Assembly: GCA_903827735.1 (NCBI GenBank)
Contig: CAIKJM010000365.1
Coordinates: forward strand, 1-6,872
Length of the DNA: 6,872 nucleotides
Source: an uncultured Rhodanobacter sp.
GTDB taxonomy: Bacteria; Pseudomonadota; Gammaproteobacteria; Xanthomonadales; Rhodanobacteraceae
Direction: 5' to 3'
Shown here: positions 1 through 5,739 of the stretch, piece after piece
Numbering within the stretch: position 1 is the stretch's first letter
How the letters are laid out: the number at the start of each line of letters is the position of its first letter
Made by a program: the position numbers and the translations under genes
The notes under the pieces: model-generated
What the model saw: the letters and a program-made list of their open reading frames with translations, nothing else
The model's database searches: none
Told to the model about the DNA's origin: nothing

Positions 1-720
1 CTCAACGAATTCGCCTCGCGCATCCACGCGCCGTACCTGTTCATGGCTGGCGTTCTGGTGCTGCTGGCGATCTGGATTGCGCGCTCCTCTCTGCCCGATA
101 TCGAAGCGTCGTCGGCCAACAGCACCCCGGCTCGGGCCGGCGACGCTGCCGCCTCAAGTAGCATCATGCATTTTCCGCATCTATGGCTGGGCGTGCTTTG
201 CCTGTTTGTCTACGTCGGTGTTGAAGTGATGGCCGGTGACGCGATCGGTACCTACGGCGCCGGCTTCCACCTGCCGCTGGATCAGACCAAGTTCTTCACC
301 GCCTTCACCCTCGGCGCCATGCTGCTGGGCTATGTCGCGGGCCTGCTGTTGATTCCTAAAATGGTTTCGCAGCAGCGTTACCTGGCGATTTCGGCGGTGC
401 TCGGCGTGCTGTTTTCGATTGGCGCGTTTCTGACCCAGGGCTACGTCTCGGTCGGCTTTGTCGCCTCGCTGGGCTTTGCCAACGCGATGATGTGGCCAGC
501 GATCTTTCCGCTGGCGATCAAGGGGCTGGGCTCGCTGACCGAGCGCGGCTCGGCGCTGCTGATCATGGCGATCGCGGGCGGCGCCGTGATCCCTCAGCTG
601 TTTGTGCATTTGAAGGAGCACGTCGATTTCCAGCTCGCCTTCATGCTGCTGATGGTGCCGTGCTACCTGTACATCCTGTTTTACGGGCTCGCCGGTCATC
701 GTGTGGGCCAGCGCCGCTAA
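1..720 (+). CDS. Sugar MFS transporter, FucP/GluP (glucose/galactose permease) type, 5'-truncated by window edge
   Basis: Inner-membrane sugar:proton symporter of the major facilitator superfamily. The reading frame is open from base 1, so the start lies upstream; 239 C-terminal residues are visible out of the roughly 410-430 usual for the family. Seven hydrophobic segments can be seen at about residues 11-28, 58-76, 98-120, 126-144, 149-172, 183-205 and 210-232 of the fragment, which fits TM6-TM12 after a hydrophilic Ser/Ala-rich central loop (about 30-56). Family marks are FVYVGVEVMAGDAIGTYG (69-86, start of the second half), NAMMWPAIFPLAIKGLG (161-177) and the GGAVIP motif (193-198). The substrate cannot be read from the sequence. 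Relatives carry fucose, glucose/galactose or N-acetylglucosamine (NagP in Xanthomonas), and the LacI regulator just downstream fits a sugar locus. Family assignment is firm; substrate is open. Confidence 0.93.
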   Translation, partial: LNEFASRIHAPYLFMAGVLVLLAIWIARSSLPDIEASSANSTPARAGDAAASSSIMHFPHLWLGVLCLFVYVGVEVMAGDAIGTYGAGFHLPLDQTKFFTAFTLGAMLLGYVAGLLLIPKMVSQQRYLAISAVLGVLFSIGAFLTQGYVSVGFVASLGFANAMMWPAIFPLAIKGLGSLTERGSALLIMAIAGGAVIPQLFVHLKEHVDFQLAFMLLMVPCYLYILFYGLAGHRVGQRR

Positions 721-740
721 GCCGTCGGCTGCTGGCGCTG
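709..740 (+). terminator. Possible weak terminator hairpin over the permease stop codon
   Basis: Inverted repeat CAGCGCC (709-715) and GGCGCTG (734-740), 7-bp arms. It encloses a smaller AGCCG-T-CGGCT palindrome (720-730), so the structure could fold as nested stems. It spans the stop codon of the permease. No T-run follows, so it is not a classical intrinsic terminator; it could slow transcription, protect the 3' end, or be chance in GC-rich DNA. Confidence 0.25.
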
Positions 741-775
741 TCGCTCCGGTCATGGCCATAGGCTAGGATGCACGC

Positions 776-800
776 GACGCTGCGCACTTTGTGCGGCGTC
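776..800 (+). promoter_or_regulatory. Imperfect inverted repeat upstream of the lacI-type gene (operator or hairpin candidate)
   Basis: GACGC-tg-CGCAC (776-787), loop TTT (788-790), then GTGCG-GCGTC (791-800). This makes ten base pairs with a 2-nt bulge on the left arm. It lies 48 bases before the likely TTG start of the repressor and 55 bases after the permease stop. As DNA it could be an operator for the adjacent LacI-family repressor, which binds palindromes; as RNA it could be a terminator-like hairpin. I found no convincing -35/-10 pair in 721-848, so the promoter of the repressor is not resolved. Confidence 0.25.
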
Positions 801-835
801 GTCGGCGCGATAGCGCTGCCTCTATGCTTGGCGAA

Positions 836-840
836 CGAGG
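836..840 (+). promoter_or_regulatory. Ribosome binding site that selects the TTG start of the LacI-type regulator
   Basis: CGAGG at 836-840 sits 8 bases before TTG at 849, which is ideal Shine-Dalgarno spacing. The upstream in-frame ATG at 768 has only AGG directly abutting it (765-767) and a poor TAGG further up. Confidence 0.6.
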
Positions 841-848
841 TTTTACGG

Positions 849-1898
849 TTGCGTAGCTCCACTATTAAGGATGTCGCGGAAAAGGCGGGCGTCTCGCTGA
901 AGACGGTGTCGCGCGTCATCAACAATGAGCCGTCGGTGCACGCGCGTACGCGCGCCAAGGTCCAGCGCGAAATCGATGCGTTGGGCTATCAGCCCGATCC
1001 CTCGGCGCGCAGTTTGCGTAGCACTCGGGCCTACGCCGTCGGCCTGGTGTACGACAATCCGAACGCGCACTACATCATCAACATGCAGCGCGGCGTGCTG
1101 TCGGTGTGTCGCGCTAGCGGCTTCGGCCTGCAGATCCATCCTTGCGATTCGTCCTCGCCCACGCTGGCCGACGAGCTGTGCGAGCTGGTGCGCCGTTCGC
1201 GTCTAGCCGGCCTGGTGCTGGCGCCGCCGATGTCCGAACAGCCGGAGCTGATCCGCACGCTGACCGAGGCGAAGATTCCCTTTATGCGGATCATCTCGGC
1301 GCGGCAGGATCCCAAGGACGGCTATCCGTGCGTTTACGTCGACGATCGCGACGCGGCGTATGCGATCACCGAGCACCTGATCCAGCTCGGCCATCAGCGC
1401 ATCGGCTTTCTTTGGGGCGGACGCGAGCATCGATCCAGCCCCGAGCGTTACCAGGGTTACGAAGATGCGCTGAAGGATTACGGCATCGCCCTGGATCGCA
1501 AGCTGATACTGCCCGGGGACTTCACCTTTGACGACGGTTTTCGCGGTGCACGCAAGCTGCTGGCATTGAAGGATCGCCCCACCGCAATCTTCGGCTCCAA
1601 CGACGAAATTGCCGCCGGCGTGCTGGCCGCAGCGCATTCGGACGGCATCAACGTGCCGTTCGAGCTGTCGATCGCTGGCTTCGAGGACAGCCCGTTTTCC
1701 AAGCAGTCGTGGCCCGCGCTGACCACGGCGCGCCAGGCTACCGAAGAGATCGCCCGGCACGCGGCGAAGCGGCTGATTGACGATCTGCAGCGCGAGGCCA
1801 ACGGCGAGGTGCTGAGCACGGTCAACGAAGGCTTTCGGCCGGAGCTCGTGGTGCGCGGCTCCACCGCACCACGGCAAAGCACGCCGCCGAAACGCTGA
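849..1898 (+). CDS. LacI/GalR-family transcriptional repressor
   Basis: DNA-binding repressor of a sugar-use locus, most likely the adjacent permease. From the TTG at 849 it has 349 residues, the usual family length. With that start it aligns with E. coli LacI without offset: T5, D8, V9, A10, G14, V15, S16, T19, V20, S21 and R22 of the helix-turn-helix match, and hinge-helix Leu56 falls in ARSLRS (53-58). Recognition-helix positions 17-18 are Leu-Lys. The periplasmic-binding-protein-like effector domain fills about 62-340 and carries family segments such as FGSNDEIAAGVLAA and LSIAGFEDSPF. An in-frame ATG at 768 would add 27 residues that look like untranslated leader (MHATLRTLCGVVGAIALPLC...) and fall before a domain normally at the extreme N-terminus. 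The effector is unknown. A NagQ-like role in N-acetylglucosamine use, as in Xanthomonas, is one possibility from context only. Confidence 0.93.
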   Translation: MRSSTIKDVAEKAGVSLKTVSRVINNEPSVHARTRAKVQREIDALGYQPDPSARSLRSTRAYAVGLVYDNPNAHYIINMQRGVLSVCRASGFGLQIHPCDSSSPTLADELCELVRRSRLAGLVLAPPMSEQPELIRTLTEAKIPFMRIISARQDPKDGYPCVYVDDRDAAYAITEHLIQLGHQRIGFLWGGREHRSSPERYQGYEDALKDYGIALDRKLILPGDFTFDDGFRGARKLLALKDRPTAIFGSNDEIAAGVLAAAHSDGINVPFELSIAGFEDSPFSKQSWPALTTARQATEEIARHAAKRLIDDLQREANGEVLSTVNEGFRPELVVRGSTAPRQSTPPKR

Positions 1899-1910
1899 GC
1901 GTTCGGCGGC
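1883..1910. terminator. Hairpin between convergent genes, with the lacI stop codon in its loop
   Basis: GCCGCCGAA-a-CGC (1883-1895) pairs with GCGTTCGGCGGC (1899-1910): twelve base pairs with a single bulged A. The three loop bases, TGA (1896-1898), are the stop codon of the LacI-type gene. It lies 8 bases past the end of the convergent S10 peptidase gene (stop at 1918-1920), so it is placed to act on both transcripts. Neither strand shows a proper T-run after the stem, so intrinsic termination is uncertain; a role as a 3'-end stabiliser or Rho-assisted terminator is equally possible. Confidence 0.55.
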
Positions 1911-1917
1911 AGAGCTC

Positions 1918-3522
1918 TTAGTGTTTAACGTTGTCGGTCTGCTCGATGAAGCGGGCCACGTTGTCGTGCAGCTGCTTCAATGACGCTTCGTGCGCGTAGA
2001 CCATGTGGCCGGACGGATACCACGAGTAGCTGATATTGGCGTCGAGGCTGGCCGGGATCGGCATGTGGTGCATCTCGTAATCCGCGGCGAAGAACGGCGT
2101 GGCCAGGTCGTAATAGCCGCCGTTCAAATAGACCTTGAGGTTAGGGTTGGTCTTCATCGCCATCGCCAGATCCGGCATCACGTTGGTCGACGACTGCAGC
2201 GCCTCGCCGTTGACGCCCGGCGCCTTGTGCGACATGTCCCAGTGGTCGATATCTGCGTATTCGCGGTACTGCAGTCCGTCGCCGAACTTCAGCTTGTTGC
2301 GCACGTAGTCGTTGAAGGCGCCGATATACGCCGAGCTGATCGCCGAGGACTGCGGATCGTATTCGGAATCCTTCGCCATCGGATCGAGTGCGGGGCCGGA
2401 GAAGCGGCTGTCCAGTCGGCCCGTGGTGATATCACTGCCTGCCTGGAGTTCGTGCTCGAACATGCCACCGGTGACGCGCAGATTGGCCTTGATCAGATAG
2501 TCGACCGGCAGACCGGTGTACTGGTGCAGCCGCTGCGCCACCGCCTGGGTTTGCGCCTCGCTCAGCCGCGAACCCGCCATCAGCGCCTGCGCATAATCGC
2601 CCAGCGCGTACTGCTTCACCTCCTCCAGAAAGGGCTCCAGCGCGGCCGGCTGCTGCGGCAGTTTGTGGTGATAGAACGCCGTCGCGGCGAACGTCGGCAA
2701 GGCCAGCTCGTACGGCAGATCGATGCCCGGATTGAACTCGGGGCCATCGATGCTGGTATCGAAACTGAGGATCTGTGAGAGCAGGATCACGCCATTGAGA
2801 TCGACGCTGTTCTCGTTCTCCAGGATATTGGCCAGCACCGCCGAGCGTGTCGTGCCATAGCTCTCGCCGAACAGATATTTGGGCGAATTCCAGCGGCCGT
2901 ACTTCGACAGAAACTGGGTGATGAACTGCGCAAACGCGTGACCGTCGCCGTCGACGCTGTAGATCGCCTTCTTGCGGTCCTTCATCTGCTCGTCGCGCTT
3001 GGCCTTGTCCTCATCCGCCGCGATCAGACGGCTGAAGCCTGCGCCTGGCGCATCGATGAAGACCACGTCGGTAGCATCGAGCAGGCTGTAATCGTTGTTG
3101 ACCAAACCATACGGCGCGGCCGGCGTGTGGCTATCGTCGGCGGTGACCACGCGCTTGGGGCCGAACGCGCCCATATGCAGCCACACCGTGGCCGATCCCG
3201 GGCCGCCGTTGTAAATGAAGGTGATCGGCCGCTTGCCCGGCTCGGCGCCTTTTTTCATGTAGGCGACGTAGAACATGCTGACCTGCGGCTCGTCCTCCTT
3301 GTCGCCACTGCCGTGCAGCACCAGGGTACCGGTCACCGCCTTGTAGCTGATGCTGTGACCTTCGACCGACACCGAACCGTCGGTGATAGAGGTCTGCGGC
3401 TTTACCAGCGCGGACTCGGGCTTGTCATCCTTTTTCTCGTCCTTCTTGTCGGACGACCCGGCAAAAGCCGATGAGGTCAGCAAAAGGGCGGCGAGGGCCG
3501 CGGCGAGGGGAATTTTGCGCAT
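1918..3522 (-). CDS. Peptidase S10 (serine carboxypeptidase-like), secreted
   Basis: Exported alpha/beta-hydrolase of peptidase family S10 (COG2939 type), predicted to remove C-terminal residues from peptides outside the cytoplasm. Taking the ATG at 3522 gives 534 residues beginning MRKIPLAAALAALLLTSSAFA, a clean Sec signal peptide with an AFA|G cleavage site after residue 22 and no lipobox Cys. A Lys/Asp-rich linker (about 25-36) follows. Visible motifs are the oxyanion-hole segment NGGPGS (105-110), nucleophile Ser221 in GESYGTTR, acid Asp472 in NGGYYDLATP, and His506 in YPSGH. All three catalytic residues are present and in the family order. An in-frame ATG at 3591 would add 23 residues (MPSMRMLASRPTHFAAGLED...) ahead of the signal peptide and is less likely. 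The gene converges on the LacI-type gene and diverges from emrR. Its substrate is unknown and nothing links it functionally to either neighbour. Confidence 0.93.
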   Translation of the reverse strand: MRKIPLAAALAALLLTSSAFAGSSDKKDEKKDDKPESALVKPQTSITDGSVSVEGHSISYKAVTGTLVLHGSGDKEDEPQVSMFYVAYMKKGAEPGKRPITFIYNGGPGSATVWLHMGAFGPKRVVTADDSHTPAAPYGLVNNDYSLLDATDVVFIDAPGAGFSRLIAADEDKAKRDEQMKDRKKAIYSVDGDGHAFAQFITQFLSKYGRWNSPKYLFGESYGTTRSAVLANILENENSVDLNGVILLSQILSFDTSIDGPEFNPGIDLPYELALPTFAATAFYHHKLPQQPAALEPFLEEVKQYALGDYAQALMAGSRLSEAQTQAVAQRLHQYTGLPVDYLIKANLRVTGGMFEHELQAGSDITTGRLDSRFSGPALDPMAKDSEYDPQSSAISSAYIGAFNDYVRNKLKFGDGLQYREYADIDHWDMSHKAPGVNGEALQSSTNVMPDLAMAMKTNPNLKVYLNGGYYDLATPFFAADYEMHHMPIPASLDANISYSWYPSGHMVYAHEASLKQLHDNVARFIEQTDNVKH

Positions 3523-3532
3523 GGGTGGCCGA

Positions 3533-3537
3533 TCCTC
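3533..3537 (-). promoter_or_regulatory. Ribosome binding site of the S10 peptidase gene
   Basis: On the minus strand GAGGA (3537 to 3533) precedes the ATG at 3522 with 10 bases between. This supports the shorter reading frame that starts directly at the signal peptide. Confidence 0.5.
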
Positions 3538-3620
3538 GAGGCCCGCGGCGAAATGCGTCGGGCGAGACGCCAGCATACGCATCGATGGCAAAGGGCTTCA
3601 TCGCCCAGAAGTCATCCATC

Positions 3621-3645
3621 GGACTGGCCAGTCCCGCAGTGGGAC
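3621..3645. repeat. Overlapping palindromes between the S10 and emrR genes
   Basis: GGACTGGCCAGTCC (3621-3634) is a perfect 14-bp palindrome. It overlaps a second inverted repeat, GTCCC-gcagt-GGGAC (3631-3645), sharing GTCC. The two can fold as alternative stems but not both at once. It lies about 100 bases upstream of the S10 start codon, probably in its leader or promoter region, and about 60 bases upstream of the emrR promoter. It could be an operator for a dimeric regulator or an RNA structure; no regulator can be named. Confidence 0.4.
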
Positions 3646-3682
3646 GGATCGGTGCCGGCGGCTCACCATCACATTGTTTCGA

Positions 3683-3723
3683 CAAATATAATTAAACATA
3701 TATTTGCCTTGACAAATATATTG
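3683..3723. promoter_or_regulatory. Probable EmrR operator: three copies of an 8-bp half-site in an AT-rich island
   Basis: CAAATATA occurs at 3683-3690, inverted as TATATTTG at 3699-3706, and again at 3713-3720, all exact. The second and third copies make a palindrome with a 6-bp centre (3699-3720, extendable by one A:T pair to 3698-3721). The first and second make another with an 8-bp centre. The first and third are part of a 10-bp direct repeat, GACAAATATA, spaced 30 bp apart, near three helical turns. The downstream palindrome covers the -35 element of the emrR promoter. MarR-family dimers bind such pseudo-palindromes and usually repress their own operon, so this is the natural operator for the gene starting at 3746. 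The binding assignment is inference; the repeats are read directly. Confidence 0.7.
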
Positions 3724-3736
3724 AGGGCAATAGAAT
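3709..3736 (+). promoter_or_regulatory. Sigma-70-type promoter of the emrR-emrC-emrA operon
   Basis: A perfect -35 TTGACA (3709-3714), a 16-bp spacer, and a -10 TAGAAT (3731-3736, five of six consensus bases). Transcription would start at about 3742-3746, at or within a few bases of the emrR ATG, leaving almost no 5' leader. The -35 lies inside the probable operator, so a bound repressor would exclude RNA polymerase. Confidence 0.72.
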
Positions 3737-3745
3737 GCACGGCTT

Positions 3746-4222
3746 ATGAAATCGAGCCTCTCTACTGAAGCCCTAGCCCCGCAGGAACCACCCAAGCCCA
3801 CACTGGGCTGGCTGCTGGCGACGGTGCGCGCCGAACTGGTCCGCGCCATCGAGGCGGAGTTCGCCGACAAGAACGTCGACCTGAGCTTTACCCAGTATTT
3901 GATTCTCAAGAAGTCCCACGAACTGGGTGCGGTATCGGCCACCGAGCTGGCCCGCGCCGTCGAACTCGACGGGGGCGCGATGACGCGCCAGCTCGATCAT
4001 CTGGAGCGCAAGGGTTATCTGCGCCGCACGCCGCACGCGCAGGACCGCCGCGCGCTTCGCATCGAACTGACGGATGCGGGACACACGATGTGGCGCGATA
4101 CCGCCCACGTTTGCAGCGACCGCGTCATGACCGCCGCGCAGCGCAGCTTGAGCGTCACCGAGCGCGCGCAGCTGCACGACTACCTGGAGCGCGTGCTGAA
4201 CACGCTCCGCGACAAGCATTGA
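3746..4222 (+). CDS. emrR: MarR-family transcriptional regulator of the efflux operon (EmrR-like)
   Basis: Winged-helix repressor of 158 residues, normal MarR length, first gene of the efflux operon. The dimerisation helices are at the two ends. The DNA-binding core has a helix at SATELARAVE (64-73), a recognition helix at DGGAMTRQLDHLERKG (75-90), and the beta wing YLRRTPHAQDRRALRIELT (91-109) with the family's conserved Asp-Arg-Arg (100-102). A single Cys (123) does not suggest an OhrR-type redox sensor. The ATG at 3746 is the only reasonable start: the next Met is inside the recognition helix. No Shine-Dalgarno is present, consistent with a leaderless or near-leaderless message. By analogy with E. 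coli EmrR/MprA and S. maltophilia EmrR, it should repress its own operon until hydrophobic drugs or uncouplers bind. The symbol rests on context plus family, not on a sequence-specific signature. Confidence 0.9.
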   Translation: MKSSLSTEALAPQEPPKPTLGWLLATVRAELVRAIEAEFADKNVDLSFTQYLILKKSHELGAVSATELARAVELDGGAMTRQLDHLERKGYLRRTPHAQDRRALRIELTDAGHTMWRDTAHVCSDRVMTAAQRSLSVTERAQLHDYLERVLNTLRDKH

Positions 4223-4245
4223 TCTCACTTTCTGGACCCTGACAC

Positions 4246-5730
4246 ATGCGCCTGCATCGACTCGCAGCAGCGACTGCTTTCACCCTAGCACTGGCCGGCT
4301 GCGCCAGCAGCGGCGGCCTGCATTCGGACGGCACGCTGACGGACCCGAACTCGCTCAAGACCGAGCAGAGCCTAGCCCGCCTCAACGTGTCTCCGGCGGC
4401 CTGGCCGAGCGCGGACTGGTGGACTGGCCTGGGCGATCCGCAGCTCAGCGCGCTGATCAACGAAGCACTCCAGAACAACCCCGATCTGGCCATGGCCGAT
4501 GCGCGAGCACGCGAAGCGCAGGCGCAGGCCGGCATCGCCAATGCGGCGCGCCTGCCGAAAATCAACGCCGGCGGCAGCGTCGGCGACGCCCGGCTGCCGG
4601 TCACCGCACAGCCGCTTGGCAACGGTCACGCCGCCCCGTTCAAATACGCCGATGTGAGCTTCAGCTGGAGCCTCGACCTGTGGGGCGGCAAGCGCGCGGC
4701 GTGGGAAGCCGCCCTTGGCCAGGCCCGCGCCTATGAGATCGAACGCCGCGCCGCGCGCATCGAAGTGTCTGCCAACGTCGCCCGCGCCTATGTGCAGCTG
4801 GGCTATGCATACGCCGGCCAGGACGTGGCCAAGGCGGAACTCGCGCGCGCCGACAGTGCACGCACCCTGACCCGCCAGCGCGTGGCCGCCGGTATCGACA
4901 ACCAGATCCAGCTCAAGCAGAGCGACTCCGAAGTTGCCAGCGCGAACGAGCAGCTGGCCATCGCCAAGCATTCGATCGAATCGGCGCAGTCGATGCTGTC
5001 GGTGCTGCTCGGCAAGGGTCCGGATCGCGGCCTGGCAATCACCCGTCCGCAGACGCTCAATCCCGCCGCTGTCGCAGTGCCGGACAACCTGCCGGTGGAT
5101 CTGATTGGCCATCGCGCCGATCTGGTCGCCGCGCGCTGGCGCGTCGAGGCTGCGAGCAAGAACATCAAGGTCGCCCAAACGCAGTTTCTGCCCAACGTCA
5201 GCATCGGTGCCTATGCCGGGCTGGTCGTGCTGGGCGGCGGCAACCTGTTTGAAGCGCCTGCACGTTTCTTCAGCGTGGCGCCGTCGATCAGCCTGCCGAT
5301 TTTCGACGGCGGCCGTCTGCGCGCCAATCTGGCCGGCAAGGACGCGCAGTACGACGAGGCGGTGGCGCAGTACAACAAGATTCTGGTCGGCGCCGTCAAC
5401 GACGTGGCCAACGACCTGTCGGGCCTGCGCTCGCTGCAGGATCAGATCACCGCGCAGCAGCAGGCCATCGACGCGGCCAACGGCGCCTGGCAGCTGGCAC
5501 AGCAGCGCTACCAGGCCGGCGTCGGCAGCTATCTGGAAGCGCTCAGCGTGCGCCAGCAGCTGCTCGCCGCGCAGCGCGAGATGGCCGGGCTGCAGTCGCA
5601 GCAGGTCGATCTTTCGGTGCAGCTGATCCAGGCGCTGGGCGGCGGTTTCCGTCCGGAAGGCCTGCCCGGCCAGGATGGCGCCAAGCCGATGAGTAGCTCC
5701 GCTTCCCCTTCTTCCCCTTCACGTTCCTGA
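4246..5730 (+). CDS. emrC: Outer-membrane efflux lipoprotein, NodT/OprM-type channel (EmrC-like)
   Basis: TolC-like outer-membrane channel that would complete a tripartite drug pump. It has 494 residues, typical of the NodT family. The signal peptide ends in lipobox LAGC with Cys19 as the lipidation site, which fixes the ATG at 4246. Family segments in order: WWTGLGDPQLSALINEAL (58-75), NNPDLAMADARAREAQAQ (77-94), the first-repeat strand FSWSLDLWGGKR (139-150), the second-repeat start DLIGHRADLVAARWRVEAA (285-303) with FLPNVSIGAYAGL (314-326), and ISLPIFDGGRLRANL (348-362), followed by long helices with YQAGVGSYLEAL (422-433). This shows the internal duplication of TolC-type proteins. The C-terminus ends in a Ser/Pro tail (about 482-494) encoded partly by a 9-bp tandem repeat. 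It starts 23 bases after emrR with only a weak GGA as ribosome site, and runs on to emrA after 9 bases. S. maltophilia emrRCAB has the same order. Confidence 0.94.
   Translation: MRLHRLAAATAFTLALAGCASSGGLHSDGTLTDPNSLKTEQSLARLNVSPAAWPSADWWTGLGDPQLSALINEALQNNPDLAMADARAREAQAQAGIANAARLPKINAGGSVGDARLPVTAQPLGNGHAAPFKYADVSFSWSLDLWGGKRAAWEAALGQARAYEIERRAARIEVSANVARAYVQLGYAYAGQDVAKAELARADSARTLTRQRVAAGIDNQIQLKQSDSEVASANEQLAIAKHSIESAQSMLSVLLGKGPDRGLAITRPQTLNPAAVAVPDNLPVDLIGHRADLVAARWRVEAASKNIKVAQTQFLPNVSIGAYAGLVVLGGGNLFEAPARFFSVAPSISLPIFDGGRLRANLAGKDAQYDEAVAQYNKILVGAVNDVANDLSGLRSLQDQITAQQQAIDAANGAWQLAQQRYQAGVGSYLEALSVRQQLLAAQREMAGLQSQQVDLSVQLIQALGGGFRPEGLPGQDGAKPMSSSASPSSPSRS
5703..5720 (+). repeat. 9-bp tandem duplication in the 3' end of emrC
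   Basis: TTCCCCTTC occurs twice in tandem (5703-5711 and 5712-5720). It keeps the reading frame and encodes most of the Ser/Pro tail of the channel protein. It forms a polypyrimidine stretch just before the emrA ribosome site. Confidence 0.6.
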
Positions 5731-5732
5731 GG
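5729..5732 (+). promoter_or_regulatory. Ribosome binding site of emrA, overlapping the emrC stop codon
   Basis: GAGG at 5729-5732 shares GA with the emrC stop TGA (5728-5730) and lies 7 bases before the ATG at 5740. This arrangement suggests translational coupling of channel and adaptor. Confidence 0.65.
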
Positions 5733-5739
5733 CAGCACC

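Noticed and set aside
752..759. ATGGCCAT palindrome between permease and lacI, considered as an operator
   Set aside because: Eight bases is short enough to be chance and it has no extended symmetry around it.
768..848. N-terminal extension of the LacI-type protein read as a signal peptide
   Set aside because: A cytoplasmic DNA-binding repressor needs none. The stretch precedes a helix-turn-helix that aligns exactly from TTG 849, so it is more likely untranslated leader.
1203..1877. Minus-strand reading frame (224 codons) opposite the LacI-type gene
   Set aside because: The LacI frame has full-length family homology; this frame has no motif and no ribosome site.
1990..2778. Long plus-strand reading frame (262 codons) opposite the S10 gene
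   Set aside because: It is wholly antisense to a gene with a complete catalytic triad, has an Arg/Val/His-rich composition typical of GC-rich mirror frames, and shows no domain or ribosome site.
3735..3737. ATG at 3735 as an alternative emrR start
   Set aside because: It is not in the emrR frame and overlaps the -10 element.
4372..5178. Minus-strand reading frame (268 codons) opposite emrC
   Set aside because: Antisense shadow produced by strong third-position GC bias in emrC; no family features.
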